From the NCBI RefSeq assembly GCF_900101985.1, contig NZ_FNAR01000014.1:1-59219 (forward strand): a DNA stretch of 59,219 bases. Direction: 5' to 3'. The notes under the pieces were generated by a model that saw only the letters and a program-made list of their open reading frames with translations, was not told the origin of the DNA and searched no databases. Each line of letters starts with the position of its first letter. Position 1 is the first letter of the stretch. Positions 16,745-26,922 of the stretch are shown in pieces. Origin of the DNA: Bhargavaea beijingensis. GTDB taxonomy: Bacteria; Bacillota; Bacilli; Bacillales_A; Planococcaceae. The position numbers were made by a program, and so were the translations under genes.

Positions 16745-18058
16745 TTAGGCTGTTTTTCCATCCTTCACGAGTTCTGTGAAGGCTTTTTCATATTTCTGCA
16801 CGTCACCAGCTCCCATGAACAGGAGGACCGCATTTTCGTGCGCAAGAAGCTGATCGACTTCACCGTCATGGATCGTGCGGCTGCCTTCTATCTTCTCTGC
16901 AAGGTCTTCCGCTTTCAGGTCCCCGTTATGTTCGCGTGCCGAGCCGAAGATTTCTGCGACATAGACCGCGTCCGCCAAGCTGAGACTTTCCGCGAACTCA
17001 TCCATGAATTTAGCCGTCCTCGAAAAAGTATGAGGCTGGAAGATCGCCACAAGCTCACGTCCGGGATATTTCTGCCGGGCCGATTGGATGGTCGCACGGA
17101 TCTCGGTCGGATGGTGTGCATAATCATCAATGATGACTCTGTTTCCGATCACCGACTCGGTAAACCGCCGCTTGACTCCGCCGAACGTATCCAGCCGCTC
17201 CTGGATGATGTCGGCAGGAATATTCTCATACTGACAAAGTGAAATAACAGAAAGGGCATTCAGCACAGCATGGTCTCCCGGCTGAGGCACGTGGAATGTC
17301 TGGTAGGCTTCATTCCTGACCCTGACATCAAATGTCGTTCCGGTTTCGTCCCGCTGCAGATTATGGGCAACAAAGTCATTTTCAGGCGAAAATCCGTAAT
17401 ACACGACCGGAACGTTAGCCTGGATACGCTGAAGCTGTTCATCATCCCCGCAGGCAATGATGCATTTCTTCACTTTAAAGGCCATTTCCTGGAATGCGTC
17501 AAATACATCGTCGACATCGGCAAAGTAATCCGGATGATCGAAGTCAATATTCGTCATAATCGCGTAATCCGGTTCATACGCAAGAAAATGACGCTTGTAT
17601 TCGCAGGCTTCAAGCGCGAAAAACTTCGCGTCGGGATCTCCCTTCCCTGTCCCATCCCCGATCAGATAGGACGTCGGGCCGTAGCCGGCCAAAACATGGG
17701 CGAGAAGGCCTGTAGTCGATGTCTTGCCATGTGATCCGGTTACCGCGACTGAAACAAAGGAATCGATATACGTTCCGAGAAACTCGTGGTAGCGGATGAC
17801 CTCGAGCCCCAGCTCACGTGCTCTGGCCAGCTCGGGATGGCCGTCCGGAAACGCATTGCCCGCAATGATGGTCAACCCTTCACGGATATTTTCCGCATCA
17901 AAGGGAAGGATCGGGATATTCCGTTCCTTCAGGGGTTCTTCGGTAAAGAAATAATTGTCGACGTCAGAGCCTTGAACTTGATATCCGGTGTCGTGCAGGA
18001 TCTGGGCAAGCGAACTCATGCCTGACCCTTTGATTCCGGTGAAATGATAAACTGTCAT
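16745..18058 (-). CDS. murC: UDP-N-acetylmuramate-L-alanine ligase
   Basis: Cytoplasmic ATP-dependent ligase that adds L-alanine to UDP-MurNAc, the first amino acid of the peptidoglycan stem. The 437-residue protein has the Rossmann start [18 protein letters not shown], the ATP loop [11 protein letters not shown] (about 107-117), NIDFDHPD, and the C-terminal [10 protein letters not shown] and FQPHTFSRT motifs of MurC. The start is the ATG at 18058, six bases after GGGAGG; the in-frame ATG at 18106 has no such site. It lies downstream of sftA, as in B. subtilis. Confidence 0.96.
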   Translation of the reverse strand: MTVYHFTGIKGSGMSSLAQILHDTGYQVQGSDVDNYFFTEEPLKERNIPILPFDAENIREGLTIIAGNAFPDGHPELARARELGLEVIRYHEFLGTYIDSFVSVAVTGSHGKTSTTGLLAHVLAGYGPTSYLIGDGTGKGDPDAKFFALEACEYKRHFLAYEPDYAIMTNIDFDHPDYFADVDDVFDAFQEMAFKVKKCIIACGDDEQLQRIQANVPVVYYGFSPENDFVAHNLQRDETGTTFDVRVRNEAYQTFHVPQPGDHAVLNALSVISLCQYENIPADIIQERLDTFGGVKRRFTESVIGNRVIIDDYAHHPTEIRATIQSARQKYPGRELVAIFQPHTFSRTAKFMDEFAESLSLADAVYVAEIFGSAREHNGDLKAEDLAEKIEGSRTIHDGEVDQLLAHENAVLLFMGAGDVQKYEKAFTELVKDGKTA

Positions 18059-18171
18059 GCTAAACCTCCCGGGATTGAAATCCCTGTGTACGGCGCAAAA
18101 GGCCATATTCCGATTATACCATCAAACGAGTGCTCGTCAGATGCACCATTTGCTTTATTTTTTCCATCCGT

Positions 18172-20895
18172 TCATATCGTATGCGCAGGTCCGCCCGGCT
18201 GTTCGATAGCCGCAGCCGTTTCCTGGGTCAGATAGACGTCCCTCGGCTTACTGCCCTTCTGAGGGGAAACGAATCCCCTGTCTTCCAGCATATCGATCAG
18301 GCGGGCCGCCCGGTTGTAGCCGATGCTGAATTTCCGCTGTAACATTGATGTCGATGCGCTTCCCGCCTCAGCAATAAACCGGCAGGCATCTTCAAACAGC
18401 GGATCTTCGGATTCGTGTGATTCCGCCTTTTTAATCAGCTCTTCCTGCCTGAACAAATAATTCGGCTCTCCCGACCGGCGGACATATTCGGTGACCCGTT
18501 CAATTTCATCGTCAGTGACGAACGTTCCCTGAAGACGGGCGGGCGCGGACATGCCATTTCCGAGGTAGAGCATGTCCCCTCTTCCGAGTAGCCGCTCGGC
18601 CCCCGGAACATCGATGATCGTACGGGAGTCCACCTGCGAGGATACGGAGAAGGCAATCCTTGTCGGGACATTGGCCTTGATCAGCCCAGTGATGACATCC
18701 ACGGAAGGCCTCTGTGTCGCAATCACCAGGTGAATTCCGCATGCACGTGCTTTCTGCGCAATCCTGCAGATGGATTCCTCCACTTCCGCCGGCGCGACCA
18801 TCATCAGGTCGGCCAACTCGTCGATGACAATCAGAAGGTACGGCAGCTTTTTGCTGAATTCGCGGTGTTCCTCCGCCTTTTGATTATATCTGGCGATGTC
18901 CCGAACGCCGGCATGGGCAAACAGCTCATATCGCCTCTCCATCTCTTCCACTGCCCATTTCAGGGCGGCATTTGCCGCTTTGACATCCGTGATAACAGGG
19001 CTGACGAGATGCGGGATCCGATTGTAAGGTGCAAGCTCGACCATTTTCGGGTCAATGAGCAGAAGCCTCAGCTCATCCGGGGTCGCCTTATAAAGCAAGC
19101 TCGTAAGAATCGAATTGATGCAGACCGACTTTCCTGATCCTGTGGCACCAGCGATAAGGCCGTGCGGCATTTTCCTGAGGTCGATGGTCGAAGGCCTTCC
19201 CGCAAGATCCAGGCCAAGTACCGCTTCAAGTGGAGAATCCGATTCCTCGAACGCCTGGGAGCCGATGACTTCCGAGATTCTGACCGGGCGGGCTACCCGG
19301 TTGGGGATCTCGATGCCGATCGAACTTTTTCCGGGGATCGGCGCCTGGATCCGGATATCCTTGGCGGCAAGTGCCAGCTTCAGGTCATCCTGCAGGTTCC
19401 GGATCTTGCTTACTTTCGTGCCTTGGCCGACCTTCAGTTCGAACTGAGTGACCGCGGGCCCCTGGACCATGCCAATCACTTTGCTTTTGACCGCAAAATA
19501 GGACAGCGCTTCTTCCAATTTGGCCGCCTGGGATTCCATCCATTCATAATCCTGTGATTTGGCCTCCGGCTCGACGAGAAATTCCTTATCCGGAAACACA
19601 TAGTGCGGCAATTGTTCATCCGGAACAGATTCATGGACCGCCGGGACATTTTCCGGCTCTTGCGGTGTTTCACCGGTCATTCCGGCGCCGTGTGTCCCAC
19701 TGTCCGGAACCGGTGTTTCTGCCTTTTCCGGCTCCCTGCTGCGGTCGGGACCGGCAGGACGGCTTTCTTCTGCACAGTCGGCCGGTTGTTGTCCGGCCGA
19801 TCTTATGGTTGGTGGCTTCAGTCCTTTTAGCCGCTCCAGCTGTTCGAGTCGCTGACGGTCGGATTTCAGCATGACAACGTTAAATGGAGTTCCGGTTTTT
19901 CGTTTGGGCTGATGGTTTTCCTGTACGGAAACGGCCGGCTCGGTTTTCTGGTCCAGCTGTCCGGTTTCTTCCGTCCGCTTCTCCTCCTGCAAAGAAGGAG
20001 GACATTGTTCTTTCATCTCTTTCTGCTCCGGCATCGATTTTGCAGGTGCGGCCGCCGGTCCTGAGTTTTCTGTTTCCGGATTTTGTACAGCTGATTGCTG
20101 TGCACGGGACTTTGGCAGATCCGATACTCGCGTGATGACAACCTCTTCCGAAAGTTCGTGTTCCGCTGCGTTTTTATCTTCTGAAGCGAGCGGGGCTTTT
20201 GTCGGTTGGGTAGTTTCCCCGCGGCCAAATGGCCTTTCCGTTTTTTTGCCGGGTTTCGGGAGAGGCAATGAGGAATCAGGGCGGTGTTCATCGATCAATT
20301 GATCTGCACTGCGACCCCCACCGTCCGACTCCCGCTCACGGATCAGGTCGGCGAGCCCGGTTTCGGGAGGCGCCACGCTTGTCGGCCTGGCGGGCGGCGC
20401 GACCGGTTTTTTGTAGCCGTAGACCGGCGACGGTACGTCGGACGGCATAAACCCGCGGGTCCTCTTCGGAGGCTTGGGGCGTTCATCCAGAACCGGTGCC
20501 ACTTTCCGGCTTGAAGGCCGGACCGGTGTTTCCTGTGTTTCCGGGCGAACCGGCTCACGCTGGATCGGAGCTTCCGTGAAGCGGGGCTCCTCCCTCGTCC
20601 CCCGGTTTTCCGGCCTGCCAGCCCGGAGATGCTTCGGCAGCGGCAAGCGGCCGCCGGATGGTGCAAACGGCTCCCTTGTCGTGCCCGTACGGTTTTCCCT
20701 CGGCGGAAGAGGCGCGGGAATCGTGTCCTCTTCAACCGGCTCTCCATCGTCCGGAATAAGCGGGAAGCGGAACTTCGGACGTCCGACATCCGCTTTTTCT
20801 ACAAAGTCAGTTCGTTCTATGTAATCGGTTTTCTCGAGTTCTTCCGACTGTTCTTCTTCGGTGAATTTGTTCAGAAGTCGTTTAAACCAGTTCAA
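18172..20895 (-). CDS. sftA: FtsK/SpoIIIE-type DNA translocase SftA
   Basis: Soluble DNA pump that moves chromosome DNA away from the closing division septum. The 907-residue protein lacks N-terminal membrane helices, which separates it from SpoIIIE/FtsK and matches SftA (YtpT, about 950 residues). A long Pro/Arg/Glu-rich linker (about 1-430) is followed by the motor domain with Walker A GATGSGKSVCINS (about 580), Walker B LLIVIDELADLM, and the C-terminal winged-helix gamma domain that reads KOPS-type sequences (about 830-900, SMLQRKFSIGYNRAARLIDM). The linker is poorly conserved and varies in length among relatives. Confidence 0.94.
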   Translation of the reverse strand: MNWFKRLLNKFTEEEQSEELEKTDYIERTDFVEKADVGRPKFRFPLIPDDGEPVEEDTIPAPLPPRENRTGTTREPFAPSGGRLPLPKHLRAGRPENRGTREEPRFTEAPIQREPVRPETQETPVRPSSRKVAPVLDERPKPPKRTRGFMPSDVPSPVYGYKKPVAPPARPTSVAPPETGLADLIRERESDGGGRSADQLIDEHRPDSSLPLPKPGKKTERPFGRGETTQPTKAPLASEDKNAAEHELSEEVVITRVSDLPKSRAQQSAVQNPETENSGPAAAPAKSMPEQKEMKEQCPPSLQEEKRTEETGQLDQKTEPAVSVQENHQPKRKTGTPFNVVMLKSDRQRLEQLERLKGLKPPTIRSAGQQPADCAEESRPAGPDRSREPEKAETPVPDSGTHGAGMTGETPQEPENVPAVHESVPDEQLPHYVFPDKEFLVEPEAKSQDYEWMESQAAKLEEALSYFAVKSKVIGMVQGPAVTQFELKVGQGTKVSKIRNLQDDLKLALAAKDIRIQAPIPGKSSIGIEIPNRVARPVRISEVIGSQAFEESDSPLEAVLGLDLAGRPSTIDLRKMPHGLIAGATGSGKSVCINSILTSLLYKATPDELRLLLIDPKMVELAPYNRIPHLVSPVITDVKAANAALKWAVEEMERRYELFAHAGVRDIARYNQKAEEHREFSKKLPYLLIVIDELADLMMVAPAEVEESICRIAQKARACGIHLVIATQRPSVDVITGLIKANVPTRIAFSVSSQVDSRTIIDVPGAERLLGRGDMLYLGNGMSAPARLQGTFVTDDEIERVTEYVRRSGEPNYLFRQEELIKKAESHESEDPLFEDACRFIAEAGSASTSMLQRKFSIGYNRAARLIDMLEDRGFVSPQKGSKPRDVYLTQETAAAIEQPGGPAHTI

Positions 20896-21000
20896 TAGAT
20901 ATCACTCTTTTCACTGTCAATCACTTTATTCTATCAGCATGGAGGATTTCAATCAAACAGTCACCTGCGCCTCGGGACACACAAGTCCGGCAGGAAATAA

Positions 21001-21056
21001 GCAGCAGCGGTTCCGCACGCCTTCATGGTGGAAGACGTGCGATACCGCTGCTGAAC
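21001..21056 (-). terminator. Probable terminator of the ytpR operon
   Basis: AGCAGCGGT and CGCACG arms face ACCGCTGCT and CGTGCG, forming a long interrupted stem; a T-rich GCTTATTT follows on the minus strand. The tail is weaker than in the other terminators. Confidence 0.5.
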
Positions 21057-21092
21057 AGTTTAAACGCTTATCCGGCCAAAGAAAATAGTGCT

Positions 21093-21698
21093 TCAGAACC
21101 GGAATGGCTCACCAGGTGTATGCTCACCCTCAAGAACCAGGATGCCCTTTTCCTGCGGTGCATCCGGGAGAGCCAGTTCTTTTGCGGAACAGATCATGCC
21201 GGACGACGGCACTCCGCGGAGCTCTGCGTCTTTGATGACCATTCCCGATGGCATCACCGCACCCGGTTTGGCTACCACAACATGCTGGCCTTCATCGACG
21301 TTCGGAGCGCCGCAGACAATCTGTAGTGTTTCCGCGCCGACATCCACCTTGCAGATGCTGAGTTTGTCTGCATTCGGATGCTTTTCTTTGGAGATGACGT
21401 ACGCGACGACAAACTTTGGAGAAAGATCAACCTCAAAGGAAAATTCCGCTCCATTTTTCGAAAAGGCTTCCTTCAGCCGTTCGAGGAACGCCTCGTCCGC
21501 CTCGATCTTTCCATTGCCTTCCACGTTCATATATTCCGAAGCACGGAACAGGTTAAAACCGGACACTTCATCTGACGCCGCGTCACGGATCAGTGTAATA
21601 TCTCCGGTCGTGTCTGCCTTGATCTCATCTGGAGTGTCCGGCACAAGCTGGACCATCAGGACATCGCCGACGCCGCTGTTGTTATAGAATACATTCAT
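21093..21698 (-). CDS. ytpR: YtpR, tRNA-binding domain protein
   Basis: A protein of 201 residues with a C-terminal EMAP/OB-fold tRNA-binding domain (about 95-198; KFVVAYVISKEKHPNADKLS, ICKVDVG, QIVCGAPNVDEGQHVVVAKP). It resembles the N-terminal region of the PheRS beta chain (PheT). The N-terminal 90 residues belong to the DUF4479 type. It may bind tRNA-like RNA, but its role is unknown. The start ATG overlaps the ytpQ stop as ATGA (21695-21698). Confidence 0.92.
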   Translation of the reverse strand: MNVFYNNSGVGDVLMVQLVPDTPDEIKADTTGDITLIRDAASDEVSGFNLFRASEYMNVEGNGKIEADEAFLERLKEAFSKNGAEFSFEVDLSPKFVVAYVISKEKHPNADKLSICKVDVGAETLQIVCGAPNVDEGQHVVVAKPGAVMPSGMVIKDAELRGVPSSGMICSAKELALPDAPQEKGILVLEGEHTPGEPFRF

Positions 21699-22510
21699 TC
21701 TTTTTCTTCCTTTCCTTCCGGCCGGTTTTTCGCAAGGATGAAAATCGGCTCGAGTTCTCCGTTTTCGCAGATGAAGGACAATGATGTCACCGGTACCCGG
21801 CCGACTGTGAAGTAGTGCATTGTCAGCTGGGCAAGGACATCATAGCCGGTGTCGTTTCGGATGTCCCCGATAATGAGGACATCCTGATGGGGGACGGATA
21901 CGGTCATGACCCCTTCGATTTTTTGCTCCATTTCTTTCAGGAATGGTTCATTCAGGATCCGGCTCGCATCATAACCATCGTTGTTATTCACGAAATAATA
22001 GATGTTCCCGGCAACCTCATCCCGCTTGACATCGGTCGGAAGCTGCTTGACCCGGAATCGTGCCGATTCCTTCATGGCCTGGTCTGTCATTCCAAGGCTG
22101 TCCAGCATCGATTCATCGATCAGCCGGTAGGTCTGTCCCAGATCGAGTGCATAGAAAATTCGCGTCTCGGCGGTGTGATCTGTCGTGATGAACCGGTTGC
22201 CTTCCTTGGACTCGACCGGGAAGGACGTCGAGCGTATAACCGGATAGATCCGGCCCTCCCCGCTAAACCCTTCTTCTGCCTCGCGCTCCATTGCCGAGAA
22301 GGTTTCGTTGATTGTGTAGACTGCTTCATCTAGAGCGGTGTCCGGATTGTTCTCAATCTTGGCGAGAAGCGGCGGCAGGCTCAGCTCAAGGCCTTTCCCC
22401 AATGTCTGGTGCTTCATTTTCAGCCGGTTGTTCTGTCGGTCGAAGTCCCAGGAAAACCGTTTTTCTCCCAGCCTTCGCTTTAGCTCGCGCACCAACTCCA
22501 ATGCATTCAT
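21695..22510 (-). CDS. ytpQ: YtpQ family protein (DUF1444)
   Basis: A cytoplasmic protein of 271 residues of unknown function, conserved across Bacillales and always near ytpR. Recognised from its start (MNALELVRELKRRLG), length and position. The start at 22510 follows GGGAGGCGGG; a frame-extending ATG at 22582 lies inside the preceding lipoprotein gene. It is translationally coupled to ytpR by an ATGA overlap. Confidence 0.9.
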   Translation of the reverse strand: MNALELVRELKRRLGEKRFSWDFDRQNNRLKMKHQTLGKGLELSLPPLLAKIENNPDTALDEAVYTINETFSAMEREAEEGFSGEGRIYPVIRSTSFPVESKEGNRFITTDHTAETRIFYALDLGQTYRLIDESMLDSLGMTDQAMKESARFRVKQLPTDVKRDEVAGNIYYFVNNNDGYDASRILNEPFLKEMEQKIEGVMTVSVPHQDVLIIGDIRNDTGYDVLAQLTMHYFTVGRVPVTSLSFICENGELEPIFILAKNRPEGKEEKE

Positions 22511-22553
22511 GGACCCGCCTCCCTTCCGGACAGGGCGTCCCCCTGTCCCGTTT

Positions 22554-23087
22554 TTATTCTTTCGCGACCGCTCCGTCTTCATAATTCACGGACCGGACAA
22601 TTTCCATCATCGTTTTCAAGTTTGTTTTGATCTCTCCCTTATCCGAGAGAGTCGTGATTTTCCGGCCGCCGCTTCCGGCGACCAGTTCCACTCGCTCGCC
22701 TGATGCAGCGGCGGCTCCGGCAAAGCCGAAGGTGCCAAGATGTTCAAACGTGCCGGTCTCCAGTATTTCTCCCGCCGGATCTGCATAGAGAAGATCATAG
22801 AACAGCCTGCTGCCCTTTCCTTCGTTCGGATTAATAAAAAGCACATAGGTATCGCCGCCTTTTTCAAGCACGATATTCTGCTCATCCGAACCTTCCTGCA
22901 CCTTAAAACCAAACGGCTTATAGAAGCTGGCCTTCCCTACTTGGGTGTTCGGATGCTTGGTTTGATCTTCAAACACCTTGGCGGCCCTCTCTATTCCTTC
23001 GGAAGTCTGTTCTTCGATTGTAGCCGAACAGCCGGCAAGCATCGCCGCCAGCGTGAATCCGGCGGTGAAGCGAAGCCACTTGCCCAT
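22554..23087 (-). CDS. Predicted lipoprotein, unknown function
   Basis: A predicted lipoprotein of 177 residues. The N-terminus MGKWLRFTAGFTLAAMLAGC is a signal peptide with lipobox LAGC, so Cys20 would be lipidated and the protein exposed outside the membrane. The mature part is mixed alpha/beta (FGFKVQEGSDEQNIVLEKGG, YVLFINPNEG) without a motif I recognise. It sits between a DUF84 gene and ytpQ, where B. subtilis carries the thioredoxin-like ytpP. The start ATG at 23087 has GGGGGA five bases upstream. Longer upstream reading has no start with a ribosome binding site and an unnatural composition. Confidence 0.85.
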   Translation of the reverse strand: MGKWLRFTAGFTLAAMLAGCSATIEEQTSEGIERAAKVFEDQTKHPNTQVGKASFYKPFGFKVQEGSDEQNIVLEKGGDTYVLFINPNEGKGSRLFYDLLYADPAGEILETGTFEHLGTFGFAGAAAASGERVELVAGSGGRKITTLSDKGEIKTNLKTMMEIVRSVNYEDGAVAKE

Positions 23088-23151
23088 TCTCGTCCCCCGC
23101 TTCCGTATGTTCATCCCCATCATTTTAAAGTTGTTCCCGGCTCCTTGCAAC

Positions 23152-23691
23152 TTACTGCCCCTGCCGCCTTCCCCTTTGTCCTGAAGCAAACCTCCACTGC
23201 CCTGCCAGCAGCAGCACGATCTGACTGAACATGGCTGAACGGCTGACTGTACCGTCTGTGAAGACACCGACCGCGCCTCCGGTTTGCCGGATATCCTCCT
23301 TCGATGTGAGTGCCTCCATGACAGGGCCGAGTTCCTTGCCGCCCCGGACAAGCACTGCCACTTCATCCGGCAATGGAATCTGGGCACCCCCCGCCGTGAA
23401 CACTGTTCTATCCGGAAGGGCAAGCGCCCCCCAGTTGCATATGTAGAGCCGTCCGTCCAATTCCTTCACACCGCCCTCGAGCCCGATGCTCAAATCATGG
23501 GGGCCGGTCTTCAGGGCTGCGATGGCCCTGTTCCTGGCACCGGTCAATGTTTCTTCGTCTCCGAATGGCTGTGCCGCGACACCAGACTCCGTACCGGCAC
23601 CTGTAACATCCGCCTGGATGCCGAGCGACTCGAATGCATTCTTCACTGCTCCAATTTTCGCCAAGTTGGACGAACCGACAACTATTTTCAA
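23152..23691 (-). CDS. DUF84 / inosine-xanthosine triphosphatase family protein
   Basis: A protein of 179 residues of the YjjX/DUF84 family, which hydrolyses damaged purine nucleotides such as ITP and XTP. The N-terminus KIVVGSSNLAKIGAVKNAF (SxNxxKxxA) binds the nucleotide; SIGLEGGV and the later GPVMEALTSKEDIRQTGGAVG with FTDGTVSR are family hallmarks. It lies between ytoP (a terminator-like hairpin at 23725-23750) and the lipoprotein gene. The last dozen residues are basic and Gln-rich and may be lineage-specific. Confidence 0.85.
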   Translation of the reverse strand: MKIVVGSSNLAKIGAVKNAFESLGIQADVTGAGTESGVAAQPFGDEETLTGARNRAIAALKTGPHDLSIGLEGGVKELDGRLYICNWGALALPDRTVFTAGGAQIPLPDEVAVLVRGGKELGPVMEALTSKEDIRQTGGAVGVFTDGTVSRSAMFSQIVLLLAGQWRFASGQRGRRQGQ

Positions 23692-23724
23692 AGTTTGTAC
23701 CCTCCAGTTTTCATTTAGAATGCA

Positions 23725-23750
23725 GAAAAAAAAGGCCGGTTCGGCCCCTT
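23725..23750 (-). terminator. Terminator-like hairpin after ytoP
   Basis: On the minus strand GGCCG-AAC-CGGCC is followed by eight T. The stem is short but GC-only. It would separate ytoP from the downstream operon at least in part. Confidence 0.6.
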
Positions 23751-23757
23751 TCCTTAT

Positions 23758-24831
23758 TCATGAATGGCTCCGGATCGTCTCGACAGTTGTCCGGTCGAGT
23801 GAACGGACCAGCTTGACCAGCAGTTCACGCGCTGCCGCGTAATCGTCAGTGTGGATAATCGATGCCGCGGTATGGATATACCGTGAACAGATGCCGATGA
23901 CCGCACTCGGAATGCCTTCATTTGATAGATGGACGCGGCCGGCATCAGTTCCGCCCTGGGAAATAAAGTACTGGTAAGGAATCTTATTCGTCTCCGCCGT
24001 ATCCAGGATAAACTCGCGCATCCCCCTGTGGGTCACCATCGAACGGTCGAAAATCCGAAGAAGGGTTCCCTTTCCCAGCTGGCCGAATTCGTTTTTGTCT
24101 CCGGATGCGTCATTTGCAGGGCTGGCATCCAGCGCAAAAAAGAGATCCGGATCAATCATGGCAGCAGCCGCCTGGGCACCGCGGAGACCGACTTCTTCCA
24201 TGACGGTCGCTCCGGAATAAAGTGTATTCGGCAACTCTTCTCCCTGCACTTCCTTGAGCAGCTCGATTGCCAGTCCGCAGCCGTACCGGTTATCCCACGC
24301 TTTCGCCAATATTTTCTTCTCGTTGGCCATCGGCGTGAACGGGCAGACCGGTACGATTTGTTGGCCTGGACGGATGCCGATCTTCCCCGCATCTTCCTTA
24401 TCGTCGGCACCAATGTCAATCAGCATGTTCTTGATGTCCATCGGCTTATTCCTCACTTGATCGCTCAGAAGGTGAGGAGGAATGGATCCGACTACACCGA
24501 TCACCGGTCCGTTATCCGTAATAATCTGGACCCGCTGGGCAAGCAGCACCTGGCTCCACCATCCGCCAAGCGGCTGGAAGCGGATCATGCCATTATCCGT
24601 GATGGCGGATACCATGAACCCGACTTCATCCATATGGCCGGCCACCATGACCTTGGGCGTCCCTTCTCCCCCGTTGCGGACACCGAATACTCCCCCGAGC
24701 CCGTCCTGCATCACTTTGTCCGAATATTTCTCAAGCTCCTGCCGCATATACTTCCTGACGGCGTGCTCATTGCCCGGTGCGCCCGGCAGCTCTGTCAGTG
24801 TCTTGAACATCGTCAGTGTTTCATTCTGCAT
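23758..24831 (-). CDS. ytoP: M42-family aminopeptidase YtoP
   Basis: Metal-dependent glutamyl/leucyl aminopeptidase of the M42 family (endoglucanase M-like, PepA type), forming large cytoplasmic particles in relatives. The 357-residue protein has the metal ligand motifs [11 protein letters not shown] (about 65-75), [10 protein letters not shown], the catalytic [20 protein letters not shown] and a late [12 protein letters not shown]. The start is the ATG at 24831 after GGGGAGG; 38 more codons upstream have no site. ytzB is divergent. Confidence 0.94.
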   Translation of the reverse strand: MQNETLTMFKTLTELPGAPGNEHAVRKYMRQELEKYSDKVMQDGLGGVFGVRNGGEGTPKVMVAGHMDEVGFMVSAITDNGMIRFQPLGGWWSQVLLAQRVQIITDNGPVIGVVGSIPPHLLSDQVRNKPMDIKNMLIDIGADDKEDAGKIGIRPGQQIVPVCPFTPMANEKKILAKAWDNRYGCGLAIELLKEVQGEELPNTLYSGATVMEEVGLRGAQAAAAMIDPDLFFALDASPANDASGDKNEFGQLGKGTLLRIFDRSMVTHRGMREFILDTAETNKIPYQYFISQGGTDAGRVHLSNEGIPSAVIGICSRYIHTAASIIHTDDYAAARELLVKLVRSLDRTTVETIRSHS

Positions 24832-24999
24832 ATTTGTGGCCTCCCCTTCAGTCAGCTCTCTTTCTAATTGTAGACGAAGGAGGCCGGGGTTTCCACAGAA
24901 AATCCTTCGGGCTCCGAAGAGGATTCCGGAAGAAAACTTGCTCAATCACCGCCCCGGTTGTTATACTTGGTGAAAATGCGGTCTACAGGAGGGAAATGG

Positions 25000-25314
25000 A
25001 TGAACGTTCGTGATTTTGCCATTGGCGCCGTGGCCGGTGCCGTTGCTGGTGCAGCCGTCGTGGAAGCAGTTAACCGCGCCGACCGCAATGTCTCGCCGGA
25101 TAAGGTGCTTGAACATGTAAAAAGTGCATTTAAAAAAGAAGGCCCGATTGACGGGGCCTGGATTGTCATGAAAACAGAACCGTTCCGCCAGAAAGCCGTT
25201 GAAATGGACGTATACCGCGGCGGGCTCTCCCGTGAAATCGGCGGTGCCTATGAACAGTACGAATTCGCTGCCGATGCGAAGACCGGTACTGTTGTGGAGA
25301 TTAATAAAATCTGA
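25000..25314 (+). CDS. ytzB: YtzB, small PepSY-like protein
   Basis: A protein of 104 residues, the same length as B. subtilis YtzB. An N-terminal Gly/Ala-rich hydrophobic segment (about 5-24, DFAIGAVAGAVAGAAVVEAV) precedes a PepSY-like domain (about 35-102) that ends in TGTVVEINKI. PepSY domains are thought to inhibit or chaperone peptidases; here it stands divergent from the peptidase gene ytoP. The start ATG at 25000 has AGGAGGG upstream. Confidence 0.9.
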   Translation: MNVRDFAIGAVAGAVAGAAVVEAVNRADRNVSPDKVLEHVKSAFKKEGPIDGAWIVMKTEPFRQKAVEMDVYRGGLSREIGGAYEQYEFAADAKTGTVVEINKI

Positions 25315-25352
25315 AAAAAGCTGCAGCCCGGCACCCGGTCTGCAGCTTTTTT
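25314..25352. terminator. Bidirectional terminator between ytzB and ytnP
   Basis: AAAAAAGCTGCAG and CTGCAGCTTTTTT flank a GC-rich loop, giving a T-tract on either strand for converging ytzB (+) and ytnP (-). Confidence 0.9.
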
Positions 25353-25357
25353 CATGT

Positions 25358-26245
25358 TCATGGTTGTTTCTGCTCGGACGCTGTGCCCGCCGGTATTTCA
25401 AAAGGAGTGCGCTCCATGCTGTCTGTAATTTTCTTGCCGCTTTCGTCCCACTGGATCATTCGGTAAAAGGCATCATGATAGAAGATGAACCGGTATCCGT
25501 TTTCAAGCGCTTCTTTCATGAGACGCTCTTTTGAATAGATAGAATCCATCGGGTAATCATCAAATGCCAGGACCCAAAGCGGATTCTGATGCGCGTGGGT
25601 CGGCATCAGGTCGGCCATATGGATCAGCGTTTCCCCGTTTTTTGTGATCTTGATGATTGCGTGTCCGGCACTATGGCCGCCGGTATGAATCATCTCGATT
25701 CCGGGAACGGCCTCCACCCGATCTTGGAATGTCTTTACCTGGTCCTGGACAGGCTCCCAGTTTTCCCGGAAGTATGTATTCCGTGAACGGATATTCGGCT
25801 CACGCATCTCGTCCCATTCAATCTGCGAGACATGGATTTCCGCATTCGGAAAGACGGAAGTGTAACCGTCCCCTTCACGGCGTGTGAGGCCGGCCGCATG
25901 GTCATTGTGCAAATGCGTCATCAGGATGATATCGATGTCCTCAGGCGTCAGGCCGAGCTCACCCAAGCTATCTTCGATATTCGACTCCCTGGTGACGCCG
26001 AGGTTGCGGACCTGCTTTTCCGTCAGTTTGCCCGACCCGAGCCCTGACTCGATCAGAATGTTTTTGCCGTGCGTACGCACGAGGATCGGCTCCGTCGCCA
26101 AGGGGATTTTGTTGTCCCCATCCACTTCGTACTTTCTCGACCATAACACCTTCGGCACCGGCCCGAACATTGCGCCCCCATCAAGCCGGTTGAATCCCCC
26201 GTCCAGCCAAGTCAGTTCGATTCCGTGAAATTGATAATGATCCAT
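25358..26245 (-). CDS. ytnP: MBL-fold hydrolase YtnP (lactonase type)
   Basis: A metallo-beta-lactamase-fold hydrolase of 295 residues. The metal-binding HLHNDHAAG motif (HxHxDH) lies near residue 112, with further ligands in HTGGHSAGH and in HMADL. B. subtilis YtnP has quorum-quenching lactonase activity, so a lactone-type or signal-degrading role is likely but unproven here. It is the last gene of the operon pepV-dat-ytlR-trmB-ytnP, 22 bp after trmB. Confidence 0.92.
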   Translation of the reverse strand: MDHYQFHGIELTWLDGGFNRLDGGAMFGPVPKVLWSRKYEVDGDNKIPLATEPILVRTHGKNILIESGLGSGKLTEKQVRNLGVTRESNIEDSLGELGLTPEDIDIILMTHLHNDHAAGLTRREGDGYTSVFPNAEIHVSQIEWDEMREPNIRSRNTYFRENWEPVQDQVKTFQDRVEAVPGIEMIHTGGHSAGHAIIKITKNGETLIHMADLMPTHAHQNPLWVLAFDDYPMDSIYSKERLMKEALENGYRFIFYHDAFYRMIQWDESGKKITDSMERTPFEIPAGTASEQKQP

Positions 26246-26267
26246 GTTGATTTCCCCCTCTTCCTGC

Positions 26268-26921
26268 TTAATTCCCTTCGTTCCTGAATGCGGCTTCCAG
26301 CCGGTAGATCGGCTGGCCCTTGGAGGAGAACTTCTCCTCGTACTCCGTCATGATGTTCCATTCCGGTTTGTCCGCGTGCAAATCCAGTGATACATCCGCC
26401 AGCCGCATGCCATAGTCCGTCATGTTCATCAGAGAGTACTCGAACAGTCCGCGGTTGTCCGTCTTGAAATGTACTTCTCCTTCCGGAAGCAGAATCCTTT
26501 CATAACGGGTGAGAAAATTGTCGTGGGTCAGCCGACGCTTTGCGTGACGCGCTTTCGGCCACGGATCGGAGAAGTTCAGATAGACACGGCCGACTTCCCC
26601 TGGAGCGAAAATATCCTCCAGCCGCTCGGCATTCACATTCAACAGGCGCAGATTGGCAGGCTTGCCCGCCTCGTCCGCCCGCTGAACCGCCGTCACGATA
26701 ATGTCGCGGAACATTTCAATGCCGATGTAGTTGATATCAGGATTGGCTTCCGCCATACCGGTGATAAACCGGCCCTTGCCGGTTCCGACCTCGATGTGGA
26801 TCGGATGTGAATTAGAGAATTCTTCCGCCCAGCAGCCTTTCAGCTGCTCGGGCTCCTGGATAACCACGTCCGGATATTCATTTATAAACGATTCCGCCCA
26901 TGGTTTATGGCGTGCTCTCAT
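26268..26921 (-). CDS. trmB: tRNA (guanine-N7)-methyltransferase TrmB
   Basis: Methylates G46 of tRNA with S-adenosylmethionine. The 217-residue protein has the SAM-binding [16 protein letters not shown] (about 39-54), NYIGIEM, and the TrmB signature [20 protein letters not shown]. The start at 26921 lies one base after the ytlR stop (TAA C ATG). A longer reading from 27023 would overlap ytlR in another frame and is rejected. Confidence 0.96.
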   Translation of the reverse strand: MRARHKPWAESFINEYPDVVIQEPEQLKGCWAEEFSNSHPIHIEVGTGKGRFITGMAEANPDINYIGIEMFRDIIVTAVQRADEAGKPANLRLLNVNAERLEDIFAPGEVGRVYLNFSDPWPKARHAKRRLTHDNFLTRYERILLPEGEVHFKTDNRGLFEYSLMNMTDYGMRLADVSLDLHADKPEWNIMTEYEEKFSSKGQPIYRLEAAFRNEGN

Positions 26922-26922
26922 G

